Program-made: the position numbers and the translations under genes
Assembly: GCF_009208075.1 (NCBI RefSeq)
Contig: NZ_WFKJ01000007.1
Coordinates: 1-64,000 of the forward strand
Reading direction: 5' to 3'
Length of the DNA: 64,000 nt
DNA from: Poseidonibacter ostreae
GTDB taxonomy: Bacteria > Campylobacterota > Campylobacteria > Campylobacterales > Arcobacteraceae
The notes under the pieces: model-generated
The model's database searches: none
Seen by the model: the letters and a program-made list of their open reading frames with translations, nothing else
Told to the model about the DNA's origin: nothing
Part shown: piece by piece, positions 25,432 to 35,409 of the stretch
How positions within the stretch are numbered: position 1 is the first letter of the stretch
How the letters are laid out: every line of letters begins with the position of its first letter

Positions 25432-25882
25432 GTTTTATAAGCCTGATGTAACTTCAATAGCTTCAATGCAAGAGCTTGTTAAAGCAGAAGTTGAAAATGG
25501 GAATATTCTTTTAAGAACTGAAGATGAAATGGCTAATACAATTAGATCATATACAATTGTAGAAGTTGATGGTGTTATGGCAGGTTTTACAGCTTTGCAT
25601 ATTCACTCTGCACGACTTGCTGAAGTTAGAAGTTTAGTTGTATCTAAAAAGTTTAGAGGCTTAGACCTTGGCTTAAGACTTGTTGAAGAGTGTATTAAAG
25701 AAGGAAGAGTATATAAGTTAGAACAAGTATTATCCTTAACTTATGCACAAAGTTTTTTCGAAAAAGCAGGCTTTCGAGTAATTGAAAAAGAAGCCATTCC
25801 TGAACATAAAATATGGGCTGATTGTATTCGTTGTAAACATTTTCCTGTTTGTGATGAAATTGCAATGGTCTTTGATTTATAA
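25421..25882 (+). CDS. argA: Short-form N-acetylglutamate synthase
   Basis: GNAT-fold acetyltransferase, 153 residues, proposed to acetylate glutamate for arginine synthesis. The acetyl-CoA motif is VRSLVVSKKFRGLDLGLRLV, followed by a helix ending ...SFFEKAGFRVIEKE. The C-terminus carries the short-NAGS signature HKIWADCIRCKHFPVCDE with three cysteines. The TTG start lies after an ACGGAG site inside the end of engB. It could instead acetylate another amino acid, but the C-terminal motif favours NAGS. Confidence 0.82.
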   Translation: MEVKFYKPDVTSIASMQELVKAEVENGNILLRTEDEMANTIRSYTIVEVDGVMAGFTALHIHSARLAEVRSLVVSKKFRGLDLGLRLVEECIKEGRVYKLEQVLSLTYAQSFFEKAGFRVIEKEAIPEHKIWADCIRCKHFPVCDEIAMVFDL

Positions 25883-25928
25883 AAAAAGGCTAACAATCTA
25901 TTAAACATTATAGATTAATAGCCTTTTT
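25883..25928 (+). terminator. Rho-independent terminator after argA
   Basis: AAAAAGGCTA (25883-25892) and TAGCCTTTTT (25919-25928) pair, with an inner AATCTA/TAGATT stem (25895-25900 with 25911-25916). It directly follows the stop codon and ends the long plus-strand cluster. The ~220 bases after it, up to the Sel1 gene, are plain AT-rich DNA with nothing I could identify. Confidence 0.85.
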
Positions 25929-26150
25929 ATTTCATAAATTTAAAAAATAATTTTATACTTTTTATAATCTCAAAAAAAGTAATTAATCCATAATCACAAG
26001 TAAATAGTTTTATATAAGCAATAATCACTCAAATTTAAACTTTTTTATATAATATAATAATATATTTAGATATTTATAATTTATTTATAACTTGTTAAAA
26101 TAAGAAAAATAGTTAAGTACTATTTAATAAGATTTTACTAGGAAATAAAT

Positions 26151-26978
26151 ATGAAAATAATAATATTAATACTTCTATTTATCTTGAATTTAAATTCAAG
26201 CAACTTAACAATGGGTAATGAAGCTTATTTAAAAGCTGATTATGAAAAAGCTTACTCTTTTTATGAAGATGCTTGTGCTGAAAATAGATATGTAGCTTGT
26301 TATAATTTGGGCTTTGCTTATGAGAGTGGACATACAAAACAAAAAGATTATAGTAAAGCAGTAGAATACTATAAAAAAGCATGTGATGGCGATGTTTATA
26401 ACGCTTGCTATAACTTAGGATTGTTGTATGATAAAGGAAAGGGTGTTTTTGAAGATAAGTTAAAAGCAATAAAATTATATACAAAATCATGTGAGGGGGG
26501 AGCTTATAGAAGTTGTCATAACTTAGCTTCTTTATATACAAAAAAAGAGTATCAAGATTATAAAAAAGCAAGTGTTTACTTTAAAAAAGCTTGTGATAAT
26601 GATGTAAATTACTCATGTATGAATTTAGGTGTTTTATACAAACAAGGTTTAGGTGTAAAGCAAGACTATAAAATTGCACATGATTTATATGAAAAAGCAT
26701 GTAATGCAGGAATTGATATAAGTTGTTATAATTTAGCTTTATTATATGCAAAAGGAAAGGGCCTTAGTAAAAACTATAATATAGCAAATAAACTTTATAA
26801 AAGAGCCTGTGATAACAATATTTCAAATGCTTGTATGAATTTAGGAGTTTCTTATTATGAGGGAAGAAGTATTGAAAAATCAAAAGTAAAAGCAAAAATA
26901 TTATTTAAAAAAGCTTGTACTCTTGGATATGTAAAAGCTTGTTCTTACTCAAAAGCTTTAGAAGACCAAGGCTTCTAA
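26151..26978 (+). CDS. Exported Sel1-repeat protein with paired cysteines (Hcp-like)
   Basis: 275 residues: signal peptide (1-16) followed by seven Sel1/TPR-like repeats of ~36 residues. Each repeat has the pattern A/C-x7-8-A-C-x-N-L-G/A, for example DACAENRYVACYNLG and KACDGDVYNACYNLG. The two cysteines per repeat are eight residues apart, as in Helicobacter Hcp proteins, where they form disulfides that staple each helix pair. It is thus a rigid periplasmic or secreted solenoid, probably a protein-binding scaffold. It stands alone between a terminator and the converging RND operon. Confidence 0.88.
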   Translation: MKIIILILLFILNLNSSNLTMGNEAYLKADYEKAYSFYEDACAENRYVACYNLGFAYESGHTKQKDYSKAVEYYKKACDGDVYNACYNLGLLYDKGKGVFEDKLKAIKLYTKSCEGGAYRSCHNLASLYTKKEYQDYKKASVYFKKACDNDVNYSCMNLGVLYKQGLGVKQDYKIAHDLYEKACNAGIDISCYNLALLYAKGKGLSKNYNIANKLYKRACDNNISNACMNLGVSYYEGRSIEKSKVKAKILFKKACTLGYVKACSYSKALEDQGF

Positions 26979-26988
26979 GACTTTTTTA
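26958..26988 (+). terminator. Terminator overlapping the end of the Sel1 gene
   Basis: TTAGAAG (26958-26964) pairs with CTTCTAA (26972-26978), followed by GACTTTTTT. The second arm includes the stop codon region, so termination is built into the gene end. Confidence 0.55.
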
Positions 26989-28641
26989 GATGATTTTATG
27001 TAGTTGATTTTTTATAATTACAGGAACAAAGAACATTGATACAATATATGATATTAATGTTCCTCCAATTAAAGCAACTCCTAATCCTCCAAAAACAGCA
27101 TCAGTTGCTAAGAGAGAACTTGCGAATACCATTGTAAGAACTGTTAATATTATAGGCTTAGAACGTGTTGCTGTTGCACGTGCAATTGCTTGGTTAATAC
27201 TTAAGTTTTCTTCTTTTACTAATTGTTTTGAAAAATCTATTATTAGTGTAGAGTTTCTTGAGTTAATTCCAATTAGTCCAATAAATCCTATCAAAGATGT
27301 TGCTGTTAAATAAAAAGTATCTTCTGTGATTATATCCATAATAACATGAGCAAAAATTACTCCAACTATTGATATAAAACTTGCTAAAACAATTCCACCT
27401 GAAAGAGCAAAACTTTTATAATACATTACCATTAAGAAAAAAATCAGAACTAAAGCAATGATAAAAGCTCCACCTAAATCTATAAAGGTATCAATTGTAA
27501 CTTTTAATTCTCCATCAAAAACTAAATCAAACTTTTCCTTTGTATTTTTATCTTCAAATGAAAGATTTAACATATTTGTTTTTGTAATTATAAACTCTTT
27601 TTCTAACTCTTTTAACATCTGATTTCTTGAATCTAAAAGAGGATAAATTTGACTATCTTTATTTGTTTCAGCTATTACATTTATCATCATATTTAGATTT
27701 TTTGATGTAAGTGTTGGCTCTTTAATAATCTCTTTTATTGTAATAAAAGAGGCTAAATTTATCATAAATCCTTGATTATTTACTAGTTTTAAAGTTTGTA
27801 GTTTACTTTCTAAACTTTTCTTTGTAGAGTTTTCTAAAAGTCTTGAGTCATCTAATCTTAAAAATATTGGTATTTGATTCTCTGCTTTTTCTTCATTTAC
27901 AACAGAGATTTCCATACCTTCATATGCTAAGTAAAGGATATTCTTTACCTGCTCTAGACTAATACCACTTTTTATGATTTTATTATTATCAAGTTCTAAT
28001 TGATATTTTATATAATCTTTATCAGCCATTACATCAATATCAACTAATGTAGCTTGTTCTTTTAGAATCTTTGCTATTTTTAAAGAAAAATTTCTTCTTG
28101 TTTCAAAGCTATTACCCCCATAAATCTCTGCAACTATGGAAGCAAGTACAGGAGGACCAGCTGGAAGTTCTATAAACTTTATATTTGCCTCATATAAAGA
28201 ACAATTTTTTTGAATATTTTCTCTAATATTACTAATTAAATTATAACTTGTAATTTCTCTATTTTCTGCTTTTTTAATGTTTACCATTATTTCAGCTTGA
28301 GATTGCTTATCTTTTAAAGCACTTTGCTTAACCATTGCTGCAAAATCTAAAGGTTGGCCTTCTCCTATGAAAATAGAAATATTAGTAACAAATTCATTTT
28401 TTTGAAGCTTTGAAGAAATACATCTTGTAACTTCTTTAGTTTGTAACTTACTTGAACCATCTTTTAAATCTACATAAATAGAAAAAGTATCTGAGTCTTT
28501 ACTTGGTAACATTTTTGCTTTTATAATTTCATTTGGGAAAGTTGCAATACTTAAAGCAAATAATACAAAGGTTATAAAATAGACTAAAAAAGATTTTGCC
28601 TTACTTTCTAAAATATTAAATATAAAGTTTTCTAATTTCAT
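26986..28641 (-). CDS. RND efflux pump, C-terminal half as a separate protein
   Basis: Corresponds to the second repeat of an AcrB/HME-type RND transporter: TM7 at the N-terminus (about 17-33), the periplasmic porter/docking region (about 40-380) and TM8-12. The TM10 segment GLIGINSRNSTLIIDFSKQL has Arg where AcrB has the proton-relay Lys940. The start is the ATG of an ATGA overlap with the upstream N-half, with its own AAGG site eight bases before it, so this is a coupled gene and not a frameshifted fragment. It must assemble with the N-half to make a functional pump. 551 residues. Confidence 0.88.
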   Translation of the reverse strand: MKLENFIFNILESKAKSFLVYFITFVLFALSIATFPNEIIKAKMLPSKDSDTFSIYVDLKDGSSKLQTKEVTRCISSKLQKNEFVTNISIFIGEGQPLDFAAMVKQSALKDKQSQAEIMVNIKKAENREITSYNLISNIRENIQKNCSLYEANIKFIELPAGPPVLASIVAEIYGGNSFETRRNFSLKIAKILKEQATLVDIDVMADKDYIKYQLELDNNKIIKSGISLEQVKNILYLAYEGMEISVVNEEKAENQIPIFLRLDDSRLLENSTKKSLESKLQTLKLVNNQGFMINLASFITIKEIIKEPTLTSKNLNMMINVIAETNKDSQIYPLLDSRNQMLKELEKEFIITKTNMLNLSFEDKNTKEKFDLVFDGELKVTIDTFIDLGGAFIIALVLIFFLMVMYYKSFALSGGIVLASFISIVGVIFAHVIMDIITEDTFYLTATSLIGFIGLIGINSRNSTLIIDFSKQLVKEENLSINQAIARATATRSKPIILTVLTMVFASSLLATDAVFGGLGVALIGGTLISYIVSMFFVPVIIKNQLHKII

Positions 28642-30224
28642 TTTTTAACCTTATAAATTTTTTTAATTAAATATGGAGTAAAAGCATAAGCTACAAATAA
28701 GGACATAACAAGTGAGATAGATATAAAAATTGGAAGAGGGTGCATAAATTGTCCCATCATTCCACCTACAAAAAACATAGGTATAAAAGTCATTACTATT
28801 GCTAAAGTTGCAATATTTGTAGCATTACCAATTTCATTTGTGGCATTTATAGCAAGTATTGATATATCAGTACCAGGCTTCTCTTTTCTATGTCTATGAA
28901 TGTTTTCAATTACAATAATTGCTGCATCAACAAGCATTCCAAGAGAGACTAAAAGTGCAAATAAGGTAATTCTATTGATTGTTTCATCTAGTAAAAAACC
29001 TGCAAATAGTGTTAATGATAAAATCATAGGAACTGCAAGTGAAACAATCATAGCTTCTTTAAATCCTAAAGTAAAAATAAGTAAAATAGCAATAATTACA
29101 ATAGAAATAAGTAAGTTTTGAACAAGAGAATTTACTGCATTATTTGCAGTATATCCATCATCTCTTGTAATTGTAAAGGCAATATTTTTTTTAATTAAAT
29201 CCTCTTTTATTAAATTCATATATTCAAATATTTTTTCATTTATAACTACTGAGTTTGAACCATTTAATTTTGAAATACTCATTGTAACTTGCTCTATCTC
29301 TTCATAAACTCCTTGTGAGTTTTTTTGATAAATCTGTGCTTCTTTATTATTTTGAATATCATAAGATCTTTGAACACTTGCTATATCTTTTAAATAAATT
29401 GCAACACTATTTTGATATGAAACAATTATATTTTCTATATCTTTTTTAGATTCAATAGCTTGTTTTATCCCAAAAACAACAATATCTCCAGCTTTTGTAT
29501 TTCCTTTTATATTTGCAGTTTTATATGATAATGCTTGTACTTGTTTCATAACTTGAGCAATTGATAAGTTATATGCAGAAATTTTATTTGAATCAATTAA
29601 AATATTATATTGCTCTTTTTTTTCACCCTTTAAATCAACAAGTGCTACATTTGTGATTTTATTTACTTCTTTAGTAATCTTATTTACTTCTTTATAAAGT
29701 TGAGTTTGGCTTATTAAATCTTTACCATCTTTTTTCATTGAATAAAAAGCCATAGTTGCTATTGGTATATCTGTATCAATATCCATTGTCTTTATAATTG
29801 GCTGCATTGCTCCGCTTGGCATTAAATCCATATTTCTCATAACTTGGTCATAAAGTTTAAGATTTGATTCTTCTTTATCTTGTCCTATAAAGTATTGTGC
29901 TTGAACAATTCCCATTGAATCTTTAGCAAAAGAGTAAATATTTTCAACACCTTTTATCTCTTTAATTTTTTTCTCTAAAGGCTCGATTATAACTTTTTGT
30001 ATTTCACTAGGACTTGCCCCTGGAAGTACAACTATAACAGCACCTCCACTTACTTTTATTTGAGGGTTCTCTTCTCTTGGCATAAATACTAAAGAGATAT
30101 AACCAAGAATTAAAATAAATATTCCAAAGATAAGTGTCAAAGGATGATTTATAAACGAAAGTGATAATTTTCCTGCAATATTTAAATCTTTATCAATAGT
30201 ATCTTTAAACTCTTTATTTTCCAT
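28638..30224 (-). CDS. RND efflux pump, N-terminal half as a separate protein
   Basis: First repeat of an RND pump: TM1 (about 28-48) with the FMPREENPQI motif, the periplasmic part containing PGASPSEIQKVIIEPLEKKI, and TM2-6 (about 360-520). The TM4 proton-relay motif is LVDAAIIVIENIHRHR: one of the two usual aspartates (DD in AcrB) is Ala, as is common in heavy-metal-type or other RND branches. The protein ends cleanly in TM6 plus a short lysine tail, exactly at the cytoplasmic junction between the two pseudo-repeats. 528 residues; nine bases after the adaptor gene. The substrate is unknown. Confidence 0.88.
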   Translation of the reverse strand: MENKEFKDTIDKDLNIAGKLSLSFINHPLTLIFGIFILILGYISLVFMPREENPQIKVSGGAVIVVLPGASPSEIQKVIIEPLEKKIKEIKGVENIYSFAKDSMGIVQAQYFIGQDKEESNLKLYDQVMRNMDLMPSGAMQPIIKTMDIDTDIPIATMAFYSMKKDGKDLISQTQLYKEVNKITKEVNKITNVALVDLKGEKKEQYNILIDSNKISAYNLSIAQVMKQVQALSYKTANIKGNTKAGDIVVFGIKQAIESKKDIENIIVSYQNSVAIYLKDIASVQRSYDIQNNKEAQIYQKNSQGVYEEIEQVTMSISKLNGSNSVVINEKIFEYMNLIKEDLIKKNIAFTITRDDGYTANNAVNSLVQNLLISIVIIAILLIFTLGFKEAMIVSLAVPMILSLTLFAGFLLDETINRITLFALLVSLGMLVDAAIIVIENIHRHRKEKPGTDISILAINATNEIGNATNIATLAIVMTFIPMFFVGGMMGQFMHPLPIFISISLVMSLFVAYAFTPYLIKKIYKVKK

Positions 30225-30233
30225 ACAAATACC

Positions 30234-30992
30234 TTATCTTAAAGGTTCTATAAGTAGTTTAGCATACATACCAGGATAAACTTTTAACTCTTTTTTATCA
30301 AAAGAAATTTTTAAAATAAAAGAGTGAGTAACTGTGTTTATATTAGGAATTATTGCATCAATTTTACCTCTTGTTTCTAAATTAATTGAGGGAATAGAAA
30401 CTTTCACTTCTTGATTAATTTTTATTTTTCCTAAGTTATTTTCTGAAATATCTGTTTTTATTTTTAAACTTGAAAGGTCTGAAAGAATTAATGCAGGTGC
30501 ACTTGGCATTGACATTTCACCAGCTTTTATTGATTTTTTTATGATGAGTCCATCATTTGGTGCTTTAATTTTTAAATAATTATATTGAAAGTTTACTTCT
30601 TTTAGTTTTGCTTTTGCAATTAAAATCATATTTTTCATATTTATAAGATTAAGTTCTAATTGTTCTACATCATATTTTGGAACTAAATCTTGCTTATATA
30701 AACGTTTGTATCTATTGTAATTTACTTTTATATTTGCTAGTTTGTTCTCTTGCATCTTAAGATTTAGTAAGGCCTCTTGTTTTAAAGAATCAATACTTGA
30801 AGAATCAATCTCATAAAGTAACTGGCCTTTTTTTACAAAAGAACCTTCACTTACATATACATCTTTTATAAAGCCCATATTTCTGCTTGTAATTACTTTT
30901 TCATTATCAGATATTACAGTTCCTGATAACTCTATATTATTTGCGAATATATAAATAGTTGAAATACAAAGTATTAATATATTTTTTATCAT
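30234..30992 (-). CDS. RND periplasmic adaptor (membrane fusion protein)
   Basis: Links the inner-membrane pump to a TolC channel. Signal peptide (1-17), a split lipoyl domain (SGTVISDNEKVITSRNMGFI and the returning APNDGLIIKKSIKAGEMSM), a helical hairpin between them (about 65-130) and a beta-barrel domain (about 165-250). At 252 residues it is short for the family and lacks most of the membrane-proximal domain. It overlaps the TolC-like gene by four bases. Confidence 0.9.
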   Translation of the reverse strand: MIKNILILCISTIYIFANNIELSGTVISDNEKVITSRNMGFIKDVYVSEGSFVKKGQLLYEIDSSSIDSLKQEALLNLKMQENKLANIKVNYNRYKRLYKQDLVPKYDVEQLELNLINMKNMILIAKAKLKEVNFQYNYLKIKAPNDGLIIKKSIKAGEMSMPSAPALILSDLSSLKIKTDISENNLGKIKINQEVKVSIPSINLETRGKIDAIIPNINTVTHSFILKISFDKKELKVYPGMYAKLLIEPLR

Positions 30993-32359
30993 TTTATTAC
31001 CTTTAAAATTGTGTTATTACTTAGAAAACTATTTCCACTTATTAGATTTATTTTTGCAAGTGCTAAAGATTTTTCATATTTTGCAGCTATTAACTGTGTT
31101 TTTGTATTTCTTAAATTTGCTTCTTGTTGTAGTAAATCTGTCATTGCTATTAAATGATTCTTATACATAAGTTGTGATTGTTTATAAATATCATTTGCCA
31201 AAACTAGTGTTTCTTCTCTCTCTTTTAAGATTTTTTCTTTTATTTCTAAATCAAGAAGTGCTTTTTGTAATTGTAGTTTAATAGCATCTTTTAATTTTTC
31301 ATAATCAAAAAGAGATTTTTTATATTGAATCTGACTTTTTTGCATATCTACATCTCTTGTATTATCAAAAATAGTGTATTTTAATCCAAGAACTGCATTG
31401 TAATAATCTTTTTTTGAATCAAGTGTTAATTTATCGTCATTAAATCCATACTCTAAATGTGAATAAACTGTAGGGTAATATTCTGCTTTTGATATCTCTA
31501 TGTTTTTCTTTTTTGCTTTTATATTAATATCTTGCATTCTTAATTCATCTGCATTTTTTAAAGCATTTTCATATAAGACATTAAAGTTAGAATATTTTAT
31601 TTTTATATATTTTAATTTTTCTACATCATTTATTTCATTTTTTGATGTTAAAAATTTAAGATATGCAAGAGCTAGTTGAAATTTATTTTCAGATTCAAGG
31701 TTCTTCGTATTTATATTTAATTCATGTACTTGTGCTTGTTTAACATCAATTTTTGTAACTAAACCCTCTTTATAAAAAGCATTTGCAGATTTAACTATAA
31801 AAGCAATTGATTCTTTTGCTTTTTTTGTAGTTTTTATAAACTCTTTTGCAAGAACAGCTTGGTTGTAAGCTTTTAATACCTCATAAGATAGTTGTCTTTT
31901 ATCTAAATTGTATTTAACTTCATTTGCTTTTTTTTGAAGTTTTAAAATCTCCTTTTGATTTGATAACTTAAAACCTGTAAATAAGGGAATATCATAATTT
32001 AATTTTGTATTAAAGTTATTTCTATCCTCTGGATTATTTAAATCTTCTGCTATAACTCCTAAATTATTTGGATCAAATTCACTTGCTCCAAAATCATTAA
32101 AACTAGCTTCTCTTGATGAAAGTTTTGAATTAAATACATATCCAGCATGATTTGTTCTGTTTATTTGCTCTTCAAAGGATAGTTTTCCATAAGAAATGGA
32201 ATTTACTTTTTCTATATTTAAATTTGCTACTTCTATATCTAATTTTTGTTTTTTTAAATCCTTATTATTTTTAAAGGTAAAATTTAAAGCTTGTTCAAAA
32301 TTAACTGTTTGAGCATAAGTAAATGATGTTAGTAGTAATGATAAGTATATCTTATGCAT
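30989..32359 (-). CDS. TolC-family outer-membrane efflux channel
   Basis: First gene of the tolC-adaptor-RND(N)-RND(C) operon. Signal peptide (1-16), then two repeats of long amphipathic helices with beta-strand hairpins typical of outer-membrane efflux proteins (YDIPLFTGFKLSNQKEIL as strand/helix start, NAVLGLKYTIFDNTRDVDMQ in the second repeat). 456 residues. A good AGGAAAG ribosome site lies nine bases before the ATG. Confidence 0.9.
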   Translation of the reverse strand: MHKIYLSLLLTSFTYAQTVNFEQALNFTFKNNKDLKKQKLDIEVANLNIEKVNSISYGKLSFEEQINRTNHAGYVFNSKLSSREASFNDFGASEFDPNNLGVIAEDLNNPEDRNNFNTKLNYDIPLFTGFKLSNQKEILKLQKKANEVKYNLDKRQLSYEVLKAYNQAVLAKEFIKTTKKAKESIAFIVKSANAFYKEGLVTKIDVKQAQVHELNINTKNLESENKFQLALAYLKFLTSKNEINDVEKLKYIKIKYSNFNVLYENALKNADELRMQDINIKAKKKNIEISKAEYYPTVYSHLEYGFNDDKLTLDSKKDYYNAVLGLKYTIFDNTRDVDMQKSQIQYKKSLFDYEKLKDAIKLQLQKALLDLEIKEKILKEREETLVLANDIYKQSQLMYKNHLIAMTDLLQQEANLRNTKTQLIAAKYEKSLALAKINLISGNSFLSNNTILKVIK

Positions 32360-32530
32360 AATAATAGCTTTCCTAAATGTATATTTTATTTATTATATAG
32401 TAAAAAAGTAAATAAATTACTTCATTTTAGCTTTTATATTATAAATAAAAGTTATATATAGTTTCTTTATTTTTATTATAAAATTAACTTATTTAATTTT
32501 TTATATTTTATGGATAAAGTAATTTCTAGC

Positions 32531-32536
32531 TATAAT
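32531..32536 (+). promoter_or_regulatory. -10 box upstream of the sensor kinase
   Basis: TAGCTATAATAAAAG contains a consensus TATAAT (32531-32536), 28 bases before the ATG, with T-rich DNA upstream. Confidence 0.55.
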
Positions 32537-32564
32537 AAAAGTAAATTATTAGAAAGCCTTTCTT

Positions 32565-34897
32565 ATGATAAAAATATTATTTATTCTAAATTTTTTCTTG
32601 ATATCTTTATTTTCTTCTTCTTTTGACAAAGTTTATACTGTAGCTTTTTTAAAAGATTGGAAACCTTATTATATAACTAACAATAAAGGTGAGATTGATG
32701 GTTATGTATATGAATTATTTGAAGAAATATCAAAAAAACAAATCTAAAATTTGAATATAAAATAGTAAATACTTGGCAAGAGATATTTGAGTTAGCTAAA
32801 AATAATAAAATTGATATAGTTCCAAATATTGGAATTACAAAAAATAGAGAAGAATTATTTAACTTTTCGCAACCTACAGATACTTTAAAAATCAAACTTT
32901 TTAAAAGAAAAGACTCTTATGATATTACAAAAATCGAAGACTTAAAAACAAAAAAACTAGGGGTATTACTTAATAATATTTGTAATGTACTTATTTCAAA
33001 AGAAATCACTGATAATAAAATTGTTTTATTTGATTTATCAAGAGCTATTTCTTCTTTAACTTCTGGTGAGTTAGATGCTCTTTGTTATCCAGACTCTTCT
33101 TTAAATATGAAGTTAAAAGAGTTAAGTTTAGAGAATAAAATAGTCTCTTTTGAAAAGCCTTTAATTGAAGTAAAAAGAGGATTAGGATTAACAAAAGAAA
33201 ACTTTGATTTATTGCCACTTTTAGATGAAGCAATTACTGATTTAAAAGTTGAGGGTACTTTTCAAACAATATATTCACATTGGTTTTCACAAAAAGATAT
33301 CAATACAATATCCCAAAGTACTTTTTATAAAATCCTAATAATATTAGTAATAGTTTTAATCATATTATTTATTTATATATATGGGAATAATAAGTTAAAA
33401 GAACAATATAAAAAACAAAAAAAACTAGAAAAAAAATTAAATAGTGCTCAAGAAATTGCAAAATTAGGGCATTACTCTTACTCTTTTAATAAAGACCTTT
33501 TTGTATGTTCTAAGCAAATTGATGAAATTATTGGTATAGAAGAGAATAGTGTAAAAAATGTTGATTTATGGATAAAGTGTATTCATCCTGATGATCAGCA
33601 AAGAGTTGCACTTTATTGGGCTTCTTGTCTTAATAAAGGAGTTGATTATAAAATAGAGTATAGATTTATTAATCAAAAAACAAAAGAAATCATTTGGGTT
33701 GTAGCTTTAGGTGAGATTTCAAGGGATAAAAATCATAATCCTATAACTATGTTTGGAACAATACAAAATATAGATGAAAGAAAAAAGACAGAAGAAGAAC
33801 TTACTCAAGCTATGATGGTATTTGAAAATACAAATGATGGAATACTAGTAACTGATAAAAACACTAATATTATTAATGTAAATAAATCTTTCGAAATTAC
33901 AACAGGTTATAGTTTAAAAGAAGTTATAAATAAAAAACCAAGTATGTTAAAAACTGATTTAAATAAAGATAGTTTTTATAAAAAAATGTGGAGTGATTTA
34001 AATACTAAAGGTGTTTGGAGTGGTGAAATAATAAATAAGAAAAAAGATGGAAGTAATTATTATGAGTTTTTAACTATAAATGTAATTTATGGGATTAACA
34101 AAGAAGTAAATGGCTATATAGGAATTTTTAGTGATATTACACAACAAAAATCTGATGAAAAAATGCTTATGACTCAATCAAAAGTAGCCGCAGTTGGAGA
34201 AATGCTTGGAAATATATCTCATCAATGGAGACAACCTTTATCTGTTATTAGTACTCATGCTACTGGTATCAAATTAAAATTAGAACTTGAAGCAAATTTA
34301 GAAAAAGAAGAAATTTGTGAATCAATGGAAAATATCAATAAACAAGTACAATACTTATCAAAAACTATAGATGATTTTAGAAACTTTTTTAAAGGTGATA
34401 CAAATGATATTCAAGAGTTTACTTTAAAAGATGCTTTTAGTAAGTTAGAGCAACTAACAAAAGATAGTTTGCATAATAATTATATTAAATATGAAACAGA
34501 AATTGAAGACTTAACTCTAGTATTAAATGAAAATCTTTTTATTCAAGCTTTGATTAATATTTATAATAATGCAAAAGATGCAATGGTTGATAATATAGAA
34601 AATAGTGATGATAGATTTTTATTTGTTGAAACAAAAGTAGTTAATGAAAAATTAGAAATCTTAATAAAAGATACAGGATATGGAATACCTTTAAATATAA
34701 TCGATAAGATATTTGAGCCATACTTTACAACTAAACACTCATCAGTTGGAACAGGTATAGGTCTTTATATGACAAACCAAATTATAACAAAACAGTTTAA
34801 TGGACAAATATTTGTAAGTAATATTGAGTTTGAAAACAATAGAAAAATCTTAAGTGGAGCAGAGTTTAGAATAGTTTTACCCTTAGAAAAGAAGTAA
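32565..34897 (+). pseudogene. Sensor histidine kinase interrupted by a -1 frameshift at an A7 tract
   Basis: Signal peptide plus a solute-binding (SBP_bac_3) domain, one TM helix (about residue 255), a PAS/PAC pair (around GHYSYSFNKDLF and GILVTDKNTNIINVNKSFEITTGY), HisKA with NISHQWRQPLSVI, and HATPase_c with N box NIYNNAKDAM, IKDTGYGIP, FEPYFTTK and GTGIGLYMT. The first 60 codons (32565-32747) end at TAA just after TCA-AAA-AAA-CAA. Re-reading one A within the A7 run (32732-32738) joins them to K-T-N-L-K-F-E-Y-K and on through the entire kinase. The heptamer A-AAA-AAA is a valid slippery site, so frameshifting or transcriptional slippage could restore it. Otherwise it is a recent mutation or a read error. 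It would sense a periplasmic solute; no response regulator is adjacent. Confidence 0.85.
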
Positions 34898-34964
34898 AGT
34901 TATTTTAGTTGATATTTTATCTTAAACATTATATAGTTCGTAAATTAAAATTAGGAGGCGATTA

Positions 34965-35387
34965 ATGCCTATTGAAATAAATCAAACAGTTAAAATTATG
35001 TTTGAAGTTAGAGTTGATGGTGAATTAGTAGATGGAAGTAGAAGCAATAAACCTTTTGAGTTTTCATTTGGAGTAGGGCAAGTAATTGCTGGACTTGAAA
35101 AAAGAATAATAAATATGAACGTAGGTGAAGCTGCAAGTATTAGAGTTCCTGCTGCTGAAGCTTATGGTGAGTATGATCCTTCTGCCATTCAAGTATTACC
35201 TATAGAAGAGTTCGCGAATATAGAAAATCTAAAAGTTGGAATGCAAATTCAAGGTGAAGATGATGATGGTGAACTTACTCAAATTATTGTAAAAGAGATA
35301 AATGAAACACAAGTTACTGTTGATTTTAATCATCCTCTAGCTGGAAAAGATTTAGATTATAAAGTTAAGATTGATTCTTTACTTTAG
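34965..35387 (+). CDS. FKBP-type peptidyl-prolyl isomerase, SlyD-like
   Basis: Cis-trans isomerase and chaperone. The FKBP strand pattern VDGELVDGSRSNKPFEFSFGVGQVIAGLEKRI (motif PFEFSFGVGQVIAGLE) is followed by an insert-in-flap domain (about 70-125) and the NHPLAGKDLDYKVKI ending typical of SlyD. The metal-binding His/Cys tail of E. coli SlyD is absent. Strong AGGAGG site upstream. 140 residues, cytoplasmic. Confidence 0.92.
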   Translation: MPIEINQTVKIMFEVRVDGELVDGSRSNKPFEFSFGVGQVIAGLEKRIINMNVGEAASIRVPAAEAYGEYDPSAIQVLPIEEFANIENLKVGMQIQGEDDDGELTQIIVKEINETQVTVDFNHPLAGKDLDYKVKIDSLL

Positions 35388-35409
35388 TAAAAGAGTGTTT
35401 TTTAGCCCA

